Below, piece after piece: positions 1 to 9,440 of a DNA stretch of 64,000 bases. Under the pieces are notes generated by a model. That model was not told the DNA's origin. It made no database searches and was given only the letters and a program-made list of their open reading frames with translations. The first letter of the stretch is position 1; every line of letters starts with the position of its first letter. Both the position numbers and the translations under genes were made by a program. The stretch is from assembly GCA_002723275.1 (NCBI GenBank), contig PBNZ01000031.1:188355-252354 (forward strand), in the 5' to 3' direction. This DNA comes from Planctomycetaceae bacterium (GTDB lineage Bacteria; Planctomycetota; Planctomycetia; Pirellulales; Pirellulaceae).

Positions 1-960
1 ACCGAATTCCATAATATGGGAACCACCTGTAGCTCGCTGTTGATCTTGCCGCAGGGAGCCTTAGTCGCCCATGTCGGTGACAGTCGAATCTATCGGCTCC
101 GCGCAAATCAGTTGCAACAACTGACATTCGATCACAGCCTGCTTTGGGAGGTGCGAGCTACCGGGAAGATTCGTGATTCCGATGCTGCAATCAATATTCC
201 CAAAAATGTCATTACCCGATCCTTGGGGCCACAGCCGAATGTTCAGGTCGATCTGGAAGGCCCCTTCGAGATTCAAGAACATGACGTCTTTCTCATCTGC
301 AGTGATGGACTTACGGGGAAGGTGAGTGACCAGGAGTTGGGGCTGATTCTGAATCTGTTGCCACCGCAGGAAGCCGTCTCCCTGTTCGTCGATCTGGCGA
401 ATGTACGTGGCGGTCCCGACAACATTACCGCAACGGTGATCAAGATCACTGGCCCCGGCGCAGTGACACGACACCGTCGGAGTGAGCCTCTTGTGGTAGG
501 GGCAGATATGACGCCTCCACCTGAGGTCCACGTTGGGGTCTGGGTTGCGATGGCGATTTGTTGGTTGGTCGCAGCGGGACTCGCCGTGTCGGGCTATTAT
601 CTGTTGGCCTTGCTCCTTTTTCTGGGAGGGGCAACGGCCATACCGTTTGCCCTTTGGCCGCGCGGAGGAAAGCAAGGCGGCGTTCCATTGACCGGTGGAC
701 GACGTCTGGGCCGCGGCCCTTATGTCACTGCTGATTGTGCGATCACAAAGGATTCAGCTGAGCAACTGCGGCAAAGTGTCGTGCAAAGCTTGCGTTTGTA
801 CCGAGATGCGACACTGGCCAATCATAGTCGAGTCGAGGCGTGTCTGACCGAAGCGAAAGAACGAATTGAACAGGGAAAATTCCAGGAGGCGTTCCGAATG
901 TTGGCGGTTGCCGTGAACGCCTTTGCCGATGCCATTCGTCGACCTAACGAGAAAAAGTAG
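1..960 (+). CDS. PP2C-type Ser/Thr protein phosphatase, 5' truncated by window edge
   Basis: The reading frame is open from base 1, so the true start lies upstream; the first in-frame ATG (16) falls inside the PP2C fold at a MGTT motif. Family motifs follow in order: VAHVGDSRIYRL, LTFDHSL, ITRSLG, the metal-binding CSDGLT and GGPDNIT. These are typical of bacterial PPM phosphatases that reverse Hanks-type Ser/Thr kinases. After the catalytic domain there are two hydrophobic segments (about residues 174-212 counted from base 16), then a soluble tail of about 100 residues, so the enzyme is probably membrane-anchored. The N-terminal metal-binding motif is outside the window. A cognate kinase may lie upstream. 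Family assignment is secure; the substrate is unknown. Confidence 0.9.
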   Translation, partial: TEFHNMGTTCSSLLILPQGALVAHVGDSRIYRLRANQLQQLTFDHSLLWEVRATGKIRDSDAAINIPKNVITRSLGPQPNVQVDLEGPFEIQEHDVFLICSDGLTGKVSDQELGLILNLLPPQEAVSLFVDLANVRGGPDNITATVIKITGPGAVTRHRRSEPLVVGADMTPPPEVHVGVWVAMAICWLVAAGLAVSGYYLLALLLFLGGATAIPFALWPRGGKQGGVPLTGGRRLGRGPYVTADCAITKDSAEQLRQSVVQSLRLYRDATLANHSRVEACLTEAKERIEQGKFQEAFRMLAVAVNAFADAIRRPNEKK

Positions 961-974
961 GCGGCGATGCGTCT

Positions 975-2075
975 CTAGGTGGCTCGAACGTACGTGGCAG
1001 AGCCCGCGGAGATCGTGTCGGACGGAGCAGTTCCTCCACCACTCGTTTGCTGCAGTCGATTCAATATTCGATGGACGCGCAAGGTTGGCAGAATGTGATT
1101 TGAGGCAAAACGCACATCCCGCTTCAAACGCTGCCACAGATATCTGGGACGAGCATGGTAGGTGAAGTCGTTGTAACGGCGTAGGCTCGCGATTGTGTTC
1201 CCGTAACTCGCGGAACTAACCTCACACTTGGGCTCGCTCTTCTCAAAGACATATCGCAATGCCTTTCCGTGTCGCTCGGTCAGACGAGCGACCGTCTTAA
1301 AACCGGCTGCCTCGGCCATCGCCACCAACGTGTCAGGTGTAAAGTTGTAGATGTGTGCGTAATGAAAGAGTTTTCGTGGAGCTGCATGTGGCTCCGCCAG
1401 GTTCGGACATTCGACGTATAGGCGACCGTCAGGACGCAGGAGATGGCGGATGTGTTCCAGTGCTTTCTTCGGTGAGTTGAAATGCTCGATCACATGCACC
1501 AAAAGGATGAAGTCGTATTGTGGAGTTGGAGACATGTCGAAGAGCGACAGACATTTGACATTGGCTCTCAACACATCTTGCGAATATTTTTGGAAACCCT
1601 GACCGGGCTCGATCCCTTCTGCTTGAAACCCGTCGGCCTCAAACGATTTGACATTGAATCCAATCCCAGCCCCAACCTCAAACACCCGGCTTCCTTGCCG
1701 GACATAAGGGCGAAGAAGGTTTAGCAGCCATTGTGCCCCTTCCCAGGCCCGCAAAATGCGATGTGAGGATGGGGTGTGTTCGCCGTGATAATCATTGCGG
1801 TAGTCGTGAGCATAATATTGCTCGACGTCTGCGTCGCTCGGAATCGACTCATGCGAGACCAGGCCACAGCTTCGACAGGCAACGGTTGATAGAGGATCTG
1901 ACCGGCGATCGATACGACTCACGATGTCAAATTCATGACCCGAACAGAGTTCACAAGGTTGGCTGCGTGATGATCTCTCGATTTGGATCGATCGGCTCAT
2001 AATGCGCTCCATCAGTAGCGGGTGCGATCTTCGACTTGAGGTCAGTGTTAGCGAATCTTCCGTTGTATCGCTCAT
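975..2075 (-). CDS. class I SAM-dependent methyltransferase with N-terminal zinc-binding motif
   Basis: 366 residues. The N-terminal part has two CxxC pairs (about C41/C44 and C67/C70), followed by a Rossmann methyltransferase domain with motif I FEVGAGIGFN near residue 140, an acidic strand ending GIEPG, and the LLVHVIEH and LLRPDGRLYVE segments. This is the architecture of the type 11/12 methyltransferases often found near surface polysaccharide or natural-product genes. The tail beyond about residue 290 is basic and unassigned. The gene is convergent with the phosphatase, 14 nt away. The ATG at 2075 has a weak ribosome-binding site, and a start at 2012 is possible. The substrate cannot be inferred. 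Confidence 0.85.
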   Translation of the reverse strand: MSDTTEDSLTLTSSRRSHPLLMERIMSRSIQIERSSRSQPCELCSGHEFDIVSRIDRRSDPLSTVACRSCGLVSHESIPSDADVEQYYAHDYRNDYHGEHTPSSHRILRAWEGAQWLLNLLRPYVRQGSRVFEVGAGIGFNVKSFEADGFQAEGIEPGQGFQKYSQDVLRANVKCLSLFDMSPTPQYDFILLVHVIEHFNSPKKALEHIRHLLRPDGRLYVECPNLAEPHAAPRKLFHYAHIYNFTPDTLVAMAEAAGFKTVARLTERHGKALRYVFEKSEPKCEVSSASYGNTIASLRRYNDFTYHARPRYLWQRLKRDVRFASNHILPTLRVHRILNRLQQTSGGGTAPSDTISAGSATYVRAT

Positions 2076-2244
2076 GATGTCGGCGAACTCTAAACAACGA
2101 ATGCGATGGCGTCAACGTGATGATGTGCTAGCGAATGGCTACTATCACCGTCGTGCCATCGCGAGGTAGTTTGTCATTTCGGGATCTTGGGGATCCTGGT
2201 ACAGTCCCGACCAAACGATTCGAAAAAGTGGGCTGGGGATATTC

Positions 2245-3435
2245 ATGCGTCGCATCACTCGCTACGTCGTCACAGAACTCCTTCTGGTGTTCTTGCTGAC
2301 GCTCACGGCGATCACACTACTGTTGATCCTGGCGGGAGTCGCCAAGGAAGGGTTGCGAGAAGGGTTAGGGCTTGGCCCGATCATGCGCATGATTCCTTAC
2401 GTCGTGCCTCTGGCATTGCAAGTGTCGGTGCCAGCGACGATTCTGATGGCGGTTTCGAGTGTGTTTGGCCGCATGTCGGCTGACAACGAAGTCGTCGCGT
2501 TGAAATCGCTCGGCATTTCGCCGATGAACATTCTTTTGCCGGCTCTGGTGCTTGCCTTTTGTGTGAGTCTGGTGGCAGTCTGGATCAACGATATTGCGGT
2601 TTCTTGGGGTCGCAAAGGCATTTATCAGGTGGTCGTCGAGTCCGTTGAAGAAGTTGCCTACAACATGTTGCGCACTCAGCGTTCATACAGCACGCGACTT
2701 TTTTCCATTAACGTCCAAGACGTACTCGATCGTCGTTTGATCAGTCCGATGATTGAGATTCAATCGTCCAAAGGATCGGATTCGATTAGCATCAACGCGA
2801 CAGAAGCGGAGCTGATTAGTGATACAGAAAAAAGTACTTTGAGTATTTTGTTGACGAACGGGACAATCGATGTTGGCGAAGAATTGTCGATGGCTTTTCC
2901 CGACAAGTACGAACAGGTCATTCCACTCTTGGAGGCAACACGAAAAAGCAACAAGGGAGATAGTCCGTCGGTGGTTCCGTTGCGAGCGATTCCCCATGAA
3001 ATTAGAACGCAGGAGGCGACAACCGAGAAATACGAAAGAAGGGGGGCGACCTCTGCTGCTTTTCAGATGATGACCGGGGATTTCGCTCAGTTAACCGATG
3101 ATCAGAGTTGGCGAAAAACTCGTAATTTGATCGATGGATCACGAGATCGATTGAATCGACTTCGACTCGAACCTTGGCGTCGTTGGGCTAATGGATTTAG
3201 TTGTTTCTTTTTTGTGTTGCTTGGTGCACCGCTCGCAATCCGGATGCGTACGACGAATTTCTTTACGACTTTCGCCGCCTGTTTTTTGCCGATTCTATTG
3301 ATCTATTATCCGTTGCTTGCTTTCGCCGTGGATCGTTGTAAGGACGGAGTTGTGCCGCCCTATGTCGTTTGGCTCGGCAACTTTGTCTTGATGATTGCCG
3401 GCATTCTTATGATCCGGAAAGTGATAAGATATTAG
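2245..3435 (+). CDS. LptF/LptG-family (YjgP/YjgQ) permease
   Basis: 396 residues with the LptF/LptG layout: three transmembrane helices at the N-terminus (about 10-30, 55-80, 95-125), a periplasmic domain of about 180 residues, and three helices at the C-terminus (about 310-395). The segments around VPATILMAVSSVFGRMSADNEVVALKSLGIS match the coupling region of this family, where a conserved cytoplasmic helix contacts the LptB ATPase. In Gram-negative bacteria the pair extracts lipopolysaccharide from the inner membrane, which fits a planctomycete with an outer membrane. It is a single copy here, without its partner. A GGGG stretch precedes the ATG. Whether it is LptF or LptG cannot be decided. 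Confidence 0.85.
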   Translation: MRRITRYVVTELLLVFLLTLTAITLLLILAGVAKEGLREGLGLGPIMRMIPYVVPLALQVSVPATILMAVSSVFGRMSADNEVVALKSLGISPMNILLPALVLAFCVSLVAVWINDIAVSWGRKGIYQVVVESVEEVAYNMLRTQRSYSTRLFSINVQDVLDRRLISPMIEIQSSKGSDSISINATEAELISDTEKSTLSILLTNGTIDVGEELSMAFPDKYEQVIPLLEATRKSNKGDSPSVVPLRAIPHEIRTQEATTEKYERRGATSAAFQMMTGDFAQLTDDQSWRKTRNLIDGSRDRLNRLRLEPWRRWANGFSCFFFVLLGAPLAIRMRTTNFFTTFAACFLPILLIYYPLLAFAVDRCKDGVVPPYVVWLGNFVLMIAGILMIRKVIRY

Positions 3436-3548
3436 CGACGCCGACGCTGGCCTTCGTCTCGTTGTCGCGAGTCCGACGGTCGTGTGGGCAACTGTGACCG
3501 TTCGCAGGTCTCTCGATTCGGTGCGATTGCGAAGGAAATGAGAGCCGG

Positions 3549-5396
3549 ATGCAGCCAAGAAAAGACGACTACTGTTACCTGACAATGATGTCCGGACCCC
3601 GGATGGGGACGAATTATCTGCTTGAGAGCGGACAACCCAACCTGATTGGGAGAGGACCGGATTGCGAAGTCGTGCTCATGGATCCGGTTTGCTCGCGAGT
3701 ACATGCTGTGCTTGAACGATGCGAGGATGGTTGGCACTTGCGAGATGAGGATAGCCGAAACGGGTCTTACGTCGACGATGAAAAAATTAAGGACGCGCTA
3801 CTGAAAGATGGGAGTCGACTCAAGTTCGGTTCGACCGAGTTTAGCTTCCACCTTTCAGATGAACCTCCAACTCGAACCGCGATGCGGCGAATCGAGCATT
3901 CCGAGACAGTCGTTAAAGAAGCTCAGGTTAATGCACTGGATTCGAGTGAGATTCTATTGTCGGCCTTGGAGAATGCCGAATTCGCACATGATCTGCTGAT
4001 TATCTATCAGCTCAGTGTCAAACTGCTTGGTTACCACGATCCGGACTCCGTCATTCGGACCTCTTTGGACTTGTTGCATGAACGCACCAAGGCAGCTGTT
4101 GTCGGTTTTCTCTGGTCAACTGATGAAGGTGTCTTACGCCCCAAATTGGTACTGCCTCAGGACGACCAGGTTGTGACTCTCAGTCGTGATCTGACCGACG
4201 TTGTCTGTGAGCAGGGACGAGCGGTCTGGATTTCGAATCAGACGTCTGATACCAGCGGTTCGGTGCAAAAATACTCCGACGCGATTTGTGTGCCGCTCGT
4301 CAAAGACGAGACGACTCTCGGAGTCTTGCACGTTTACCTGAAAAAAGGACGCTTTCGACAGGCTGATTTTGACTTTGCTTTATCGGTGGCCAGCTTAATG
4401 TCAGTGGCTCTCGTTCGAACTCGCAGAGATGTTGCATTGGCAGCTGATCATGCTCGCTTAGTGATTAATTCAGCTGCGTATGATGAACTGATTGGCAACT
4501 GCGATGCGATGCGGGAGCTCAAATCGCAAATCGAAAAGATCGCTCAGGCCTCGGGGTGTGTATTGGTGCGCGGTGAAAGTGGCTGTGGCAAGGAATTGGT
4601 AGCCAGGGCAGTCCATCGTGCGGGAGCGCGATCGGATCGTCCGCTACTCTCCGTCAATTGTGCCGCGATTCCTGATTCCCTGCTGGAAAGTCAATTGTTC
4701 GGACATCGAAAGGGAGCCTTTACGAGTGCGGATGAAGATCAACTCGGCTGGTTCCAAAAAGCTGATACCGGTTCGTTGTTCTTGGATGAGATCGGTGAAT
4801 TACCGCTCGAGGGTCAGGCTAAGCTGCTGCGGATTCTTGAGGGACATCCGTTCCAGCCGGTGGGCGGAACCGAAGATATTTCGGTCGATGTCCGCGTTAT
4901 CGCCGCGACGAATCGTGACTTGAAGCAACTCGTCGCGCAGAAAAAATTTCGGGAAGATCTCTATTATCGGCTGTCTGTATTCGAATTAGAGATTCCGCCG
5001 CTACGCGATCGCGGCGCAGACATCGAAACACTCATCAATTACTTCTTCGACCACTTTCGAAAGCTCCATGGGCGACCTCACCTGCAATTGGAACCGGCCG
5101 CCAAGCGACGTTTGCTCGACTATGATTGGCCCGGTAATGTGCGCCAGTTGCGAAATGTGATTGACAGTGCCATTGTCCTGGCAGCAGGCGACGAAATTCG
5201 AGCCGAAGATCTGGGGATTCAATCGGTCGAGTTCTCTGAGCAACCGACTTCACTCAGGATTGCGGATTGGGAGAAAAAGCTTATTCAGGATGCCCTAAAG
5301 AGAACCTCCGGAAAGGTTCCAGAGGCAGCCAAATTGCTCGGCATCGGTCGTGCGACTTTGTATCGCAAGATCGAGGAGTACGAGATCCAGAGATGA
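3549..5396 (+). CDS. FHA-GAF-AAA+ sigma-54-dependent transcriptional activator
   Basis: 615 residues. An N-terminal FHA domain (about 17-100; LIGRGPDCEVVL and SRVHA) can bind phosphothreonine. A GAF-like sensor follows (about 140-290), then an AAA+ domain (about 310-540) with Walker A GESGCGKE near 342, Walker B LFLDEIGE near 411, and a C-terminal Fis-type helix-turn-helix (about 585-615, KVPEAAKLLGIGRATLYRK). The loop that touches sigma-54 reads GAFTSA instead of GAFTGA. The architecture suggests activation by Ser/Thr phosphorylation, matching the presence of a PP2C phosphatase 2.6 kb upstream. Targets are unknown; no response-regulator receiver domain is present. Confidence 0.93.
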   Translation: MQPRKDDYCYLTMMSGPRMGTNYLLESGQPNLIGRGPDCEVVLMDPVCSRVHAVLERCEDGWHLRDEDSRNGSYVDDEKIKDALLKDGSRLKFGSTEFSFHLSDEPPTRTAMRRIEHSETVVKEAQVNALDSSEILLSALENAEFAHDLLIIYQLSVKLLGYHDPDSVIRTSLDLLHERTKAAVVGFLWSTDEGVLRPKLVLPQDDQVVTLSRDLTDVVCEQGRAVWISNQTSDTSGSVQKYSDAICVPLVKDETTLGVLHVYLKKGRFRQADFDFALSVASLMSVALVRTRRDVALAADHARLVINSAAYDELIGNCDAMRELKSQIEKIAQASGCVLVRGESGCGKELVARAVHRAGARSDRPLLSVNCAAIPDSLLESQLFGHRKGAFTSADEDQLGWFQKADTGSLFLDEIGELPLEGQAKLLRILEGHPFQPVGGTEDISVDVRVIAATNRDLKQLVAQKKFREDLYYRLSVFELEIPPLRDRGADIETLINYFFDHFRKLHGRPHLQLEPAAKRRLLDYDWPGNVRQLRNVIDSAIVLAAGDEIRAEDLGIQSVEFSEQPTSLRIADWEKKLIQDALKRTSGKVPEAAKLLGIGRATLYRKIEEYEIQR

Positions 5397-5540
5397 TCTA
5401 AGCTGTGGCTTGATCTGCTGTTGTAGCAAAGAATCAATTTGCATTTTGGACCCACAGATAACTCAGGAAGCTTTGATGACTTCCAAGTCAGGGTCGAAAT
5501 CGGCAGTGTCAAGGGGAACTTAACGACCTGCGGAAGTAGC

Positions 5541-6140
5541 TTACATCTGTCGCACGACGCCGACGACGATACCGAGGACGCGAGCGTCGCGGACGAAGAT
5601 CGGTTCCATGCTTGAGTTGGCGGGTTGTAGTCGAATTCGATTCTTCTCAGGCCACCAGTATTTCAGCGTCGCCTCGCCGTCGTCGGTTTGAGCGACCACC
5701 ATCTGACCCGGACTGGCCACCTTCTGTTTCTTGATGACGACGAAATCGCCATCGGCGATTTGTGCTTCGATCATGGAGTCGCCACTGACCTCGAGCACGA
5801 ATTGATTCTTCTGGGCGAACATCTCACCGAAATCAATGCAATTCTCTTGTTCAATGGCTTCGTGCATGACGCCGGCCGCGACCCGTCCGACCAGTGGGAG
5901 ACCGGACTGTTCTTCTTCTCGTGAAGCCAATTGAATGGCTCGCGACATGTTGGGCTCACGCGTGATCAGCCCTTTTTTCTCGAGAGCTCGGAGATGGCAC
6001 ATCACCCCATTCGGTGACTTAATCTTGAATTTCTCACCGATTTCACGAACCGTCGGACCGTAACCACGGTTTTGAATCTTGTCCCGAATGAAGTCGTAAA
6101 CAGAACGTTGTCGCTTTGTAAGTTGGTCCAGTTGGGACAT
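5541..6140 (-). CDS. lexA: LexA repressor
   Basis: 199 residues, the usual LexA length. An N-terminal winged helix (about 1-65, RQRSVYDFIRDKI, GPTVREIGEKF) is followed by the S24 autopeptidase domain. The scissile Ala-Gly is A89-G90 (GRVAAGV), the catalytic serine is S122 (VSGDSMIE) and the general-base lysine is K160 (ATLKYW), so self-cleavage should be intact. This is the SOS-response repressor, inactivated by RecA filaments. The gene stands alone, divergent from sppA. A sigma-70-like promoter with two TGTACA boxes lies just upstream and would fit autoregulation. Confidence 0.97.
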   Translation of the reverse strand: MSQLDQLTKRQRSVYDFIRDKIQNRGYGPTVREIGEKFKIKSPNGVMCHLRALEKKGLITREPNMSRAIQLASREEEQSGLPLVGRVAAGVMHEAIEQENCIDFGEMFAQKNQFVLEVSGDSMIEAQIADGDFVVIKKQKVASPGQMVVAQTDDGEATLKYWWPEKNRIRLQPANSSMEPIFVRDARVLGIVVGVVRQM

Positions 6141-6190
6141 GAAATGGGCTCACTGCCATAGTTGAAAATACAAGCTCATCGCCTGAATCA

Positions 6191-6218
6191 AGTATAATAT
6201 ACGCGTGTACAGAGTCAA
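6191..6218 (-). promoter_or_regulatory. predicted sigma-70-type promoter of lexA
   Basis: On the minus strand the -35 box is TTGACT (6213-6218) and the -10 box is TATACT (6191-6196), separated by 16 nt. Transcription would start near 6184, giving a leader of about 44 nt before the lexA ATG at 6140. The match to consensus is strong, and the position agrees with the TGTACA boxes that flank and overlap it. Confidence 0.7.
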
Positions 6219-6232
6219 TAGCATTTGTACAC
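6205..6232. promoter_or_regulatory. pair of TGTACA palindromes, candidate LexA operators
   Basis: Two identical 6-bp palindromes, TGTACA at 6206-6211 and 6226-6231, start exactly 20 bp apart, about two helical turns. They extend to GTGTACA and TGTACAC, an overall inverted repeat. One copy lies in the spacer of the lexA promoter and the other just upstream of its -35 box, so a bound protein would block transcription. LexA is known to repress its own gene in many bacteria. The boxes could also affect the divergent sppA. Assignment to LexA is inferred from position only. Confidence 0.5.
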
Positions 6233-6378
6233 TATCTTGGTGGCTGGGGTTTCGCCATCGAAACGCACTTGTCGGCGAACTTTTTCGACCGACTCGCTAA
6301 ACTATGGCAGACAAAAGAGTCCATACTTTCATCAAGCGGATACGACTTTCGTTGAGGCCCTTTTTGCAGGAGATTGCC

Positions 6379-8238
6379 ATGCGGTTGGATAGCTTGTCGG
6401 TAACCATGTTTGTGATGCTGGTGCTTTTGTCGGCATCGACCCAGAGCATCGGGCAGGAACAAGGATCTGCCAAGACAGACAAGCAGGAATCATCGGAACA
6501 GCAATCGTCCGATTCCAAGAAAGCGGCCACGGAGGAAACGAAGAAGGCAAAGCCACCCGAGATCCCAACCGTGGTTAGTCTGGCTTTGCAGGGAGGGATG
6601 AGTGAGACTGCTATGGCTCCCGGCCTCTTTGGTGAACTGCAGAGTAATTTGCGGGCGATGATCGATCGGCTCGATCGAGCGGCAACCGATGAAAAGGTTG
6701 CTGCAGTCGTTTTGCGAATTCGAAATCCGTCGATCGGTCGTGGGAAAATCCACGAATTACGCCAAGCAATCTTAAGACTCAAGAAGTCCGGCAAGCCCGT
6801 TTATGCCTCGCTTGAGTCTGCGCAGACCGCCGACTATCTACTCGCCTGTGCCTGTGATCATATTGTCATGCCCGAATCTGGCATGTTGCTGATTCCCGGT
6901 GTGCGGATGGAGGTCACCTATTACAAACAACTTCTCGATAAGCTTGGTGTGCGAGCCGATATGTTGCGAGTCGGTGATTTCAAGGGAGCGGCAGAGCCGA
7001 TGACTCGCGACAAGATGAGCGACTCGCTGCGGCAACAGTACGATCTTTTGGTTGACGATTTTTACGATCAACTGATCGACGGCATCGCCATGGATCGTGA
7101 TTTGAATCGAGATCAGGTCAAAGGATTTGTTGATCAGGCTCTGTTTACTCCACAGGAGGCACTGCAGGCGGGGTTGATTGATCAGGTGGCCTATCAGGAT
7201 GAATACCGTCAGGAACTCAAAAAGACGCTTAAGGCTGAGAAAATGCGGATTGTGACCGATTATGGTCGCAAAAAGGTGGATACTGATTTCTCAGGCATGA
7301 TGGGCATGGTCAAAATGATGGAGTTATTGACCGGCGGCTCATCGAGTGAGCGACGATCCAAGAAACAAAAAGTTGCCGTGGTTTACGCGGTTGGAACGAT
7401 CACCACCGGAAGCAGCCAGGTGGATATCCTCGGAGGGCAGACGATGGGGAGTGAAACCATCGTGAATTCCCTGCGAGCTGCCGAGAGTGATGATTCTGTG
7501 GTCGCGGTTGTCTTGCGAGTTGATAGCCCAGGAGGTTCTGCCTTGGCGAGCGATCTGATCTGGAGGCAGATTAAGACGATGGAGAAGCCTGTCATCGCCA
7601 GCATGGGAGATGTTGCGGCTAGCGGCGGCTATTACATTTCGATGGGCTGTCGCAAGATCGTTGCGGAACCTGGGACTTTGACTGGTTCGATCGGGGTCGT
7701 TGGCGGCAAAATGGCCATCTCCGGAGCAATGTCTCGAGTGGGCGTCACCACCGACGTTGTCAGTCGTGGAAAAAACAATGGCATCTTCACGGGGCTGGAT
7801 GGCTTTACCGAATCGGAGCGAGCTGCCTTCCAGGGCATGATGGAGGAGACCTATCGGCAATTCACGGCGAAGGCTGCGGCTGGAAGAAATATGGACGTTG
7901 CCAAACTGCTGAAACTGGCGGGGGGACGTGTCTGGTCCGGACGACAGGCACAACAAAAAGGGCTCGTTGATCAGCTGGGAACCTTGGACGATGCCATCGC
8001 CATCGCTCGCCAGGCTGCAGGTATTGAGGCCGATACCGAGACCGAACTGTTGATTTTGCCAAAGCCCCGATCCTTCCTGGAACAGCTTCTGGAGGGGCCG
8101 AGTGTGACGACCCAGGTTGGGTTCGCGAGTCCGATGAAGGAGCTTGCAGGGCCCTGGCTGGCTGATTTGGCTTTGATGCAAAGGCTGTTTGCGGAGCCGG
8201 TTCTCTGCTGGATGCCTTATCGCATCGAAATTAAATAA
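6379..8238 (+). CDS. sppA: signal peptide peptidase SppA, 67K type
   Basis: 619 residues from the ATG at 6379, chosen because AGGAG at 6367-6371 precedes it at good spacing; an upstream in-frame ATG at 6304 lacks this. The chosen start gives a signal peptide or membrane anchor (MFVMLVLLSAS). Two tandem S49 ClpP-fold domains follow. The catalytic lysine is about K202 in GDFKGAAEP and the serine about S415 in AASGGYYIS, matching the Lys/Ser dyad of the large SppA enzymes, which degrade cleaved signal peptides in the membrane. The linker at about 30-70 is rich in Glu, Lys and Ser. The gene is divergent from lexA. Confidence 0.92.
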   Translation: MRLDSLSVTMFVMLVLLSASTQSIGQEQGSAKTDKQESSEQQSSDSKKAATEETKKAKPPEIPTVVSLALQGGMSETAMAPGLFGELQSNLRAMIDRLDRAATDEKVAAVVLRIRNPSIGRGKIHELRQAILRLKKSGKPVYASLESAQTADYLLACACDHIVMPESGMLLIPGVRMEVTYYKQLLDKLGVRADMLRVGDFKGAAEPMTRDKMSDSLRQQYDLLVDDFYDQLIDGIAMDRDLNRDQVKGFVDQALFTPQEALQAGLIDQVAYQDEYRQELKKTLKAEKMRIVTDYGRKKVDTDFSGMMGMVKMMELLTGGSSSERRSKKQKVAVVYAVGTITTGSSQVDILGGQTMGSETIVNSLRAAESDDSVVAVVLRVDSPGGSALASDLIWRQIKTMEKPVIASMGDVAASGGYYISMGCRKIVAEPGTLTGSIGVVGGKMAISGAMSRVGVTTDVVSRGKNNGIFTGLDGFTESERAAFQGMMEETYRQFTAKAAAGRNMDVAKLLKLAGGRVWSGRQAQQKGLVDQLGTLDDAIAIARQAAGIEADTETELLILPKPRSFLEQLLEGPSVTTQVGFASPMKELAGPWLADLALMQRLFAEPVLCWMPYRIEIK

Positions 8239-8294
8239 ACATTTTAGAGATGGCGACCGAGAGGACGCAGCGGAAAAAGAGGGCGCGGCTGTTG

Positions 8295-9440
8295 TTACTC
8301 GCTCTGGGTAAGCACGAGATTGTCGCGATGGACGATTTCATCATAGAGGCAATGGCCGAGCGTCTTCTGGATGTGCTCACTGCGGATTCCCTTGATTCGT
8401 TGTAATTCAGGCTCGCTGTAATTCGTCAGGCCGCGAGCCATTTCTTGACCAGCTTCATCGCAGATAGAAACCACGTCGCCTTTCTCGAATCGACCGTGAA
8501 CCTTCAGAATCCCGATGGCTAACAAACTGCGTCCTTGGCGGACGACGGCTTCGCACGCTCCAGCGTCGAGGGTCAGCTGCCCTTGAGGATTTGCGGAGAA
8601 TCCGATCCAACGCTTCCAGGGACTTACCGTTTTGCCTGCTGCCAGAAATGCCGTTCCCACCTCTTCTCCGTCCGCAATGCGACGCAAGATGTCAGGAGTA
8701 TGTCCGTTGGCCAGGATCACATTCTCGCCTGCGAGCGTGGCCATCTTCGCAGCTTGCAGTTTGCTCGCCATTCCGCCCTTACCGAGGCCGCCCGTTGTCG
8801 TTTGGGCATAGGACAGGATGCGGTCGTCAATGGTCGTGACTGTCGAGATCAAGGAGGTTCCAGCTTGATTTGGGGGACCGTCGTAAAGACCGTCAACATC
8901 CGAAAGGATCACCAGAAGGGGGGCCTGGATGAGATTCGTCACCAATGCCGCAAGTCGATCATTGTCACCAAATGTCGTCATGAGTTCATCGACGGCGACC
9001 GTGTCGTTTTCGTTGACAATCGGGATTGTGGCGAGGTCGAGCAATGAAAGGAGCGTATTTCTTACGTTGAGGTAACTCGTGCGGTGGTGGAGATCGCCAG
9101 CGGTCAGCAAGACCTGGGCCGCATGGTGACCGTGCCGATGGAAGGTGAGGTCGTACGCCTCGATCAGCTTGGTCTGGCCAATGGCAGCGATTGCCTGCAA
9201 TTGCGAAAGGTCAGTCGGCCGCTGCTGCAGGCCCATGGTGGACATGCCAGCTCCGACCGCGCCGCTGCTGATAACAAGCACTTTGCGGCCGCTTTCAACA
9301 ATCCAATTGATCTGATCGGCTAAACTCGCGATCCGGTCTTCATTGAGGCGACCGTTATCGTGAGTCAAAACGCGCGTTCCTACCTTGACAACGATGGGCG
9401 TGGCGGCGGCGGTGATTTCTTGGCGAATCAGATCGGACAT
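8295..9440 (-). CDS. proB: glutamate 5-kinase with C-terminal PUA domain
   Basis: The protein phosphorylates L-glutamate to gamma-glutamyl phosphate, the first step of proline synthesis. It has an N-terminal amino-acid-kinase domain (VVKVGTRVL, ISSGAVGAG, VNENDTVAVDE, FGDNDRLAALV, GGLGKGGMASKL) and a C-terminal PUA domain (about 280-370), as in the typical full-length enzyme. I place the start at 9440 (MSDLIRQ, 381 residues) because the 43 residues upstream in the same frame do not resemble the family; the ribosome-binding site is weak. It is convergent with sppA. The next pathway gene, proA, is not adjacent. Confidence 0.95.
   Translation of the reverse strand: MSDLIRQEITAAATPIVVKVGTRVLTHDNGRLNEDRIASLADQINWIVESGRKVLVISSGAVGAGMSTMGLQQRPTDLSQLQAIAAIGQTKLIEAYDLTFHRHGHHAAQVLLTAGDLHHRTSYLNVRNTLLSLLDLATIPIVNENDTVAVDELMTTFGDNDRLAALVTNLIQAPLLVILSDVDGLYDGPPNQAGTSLISTVTTIDDRILSYAQTTTGGLGKGGMASKLQAAKMATLAGENVILANGHTPDILRRIADGEEVGTAFLAAGKTVSPWKRWIGFSANPQGQLTLDAGACEAVVRQGRSLLAIGILKVHGRFEKGDVVSICDEAGQEMARGLTNYSEPELQRIKGIRSEHIQKTLGHCLYDEIVHRDNLVLTQSE

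Noticed and set aside
8295-9047. Long plus-strand frames inside proB (8535-9047, 8591-8839)
   Set aside because: Antisense shadows of the proB gene, which has clear motifs on the minus strand.
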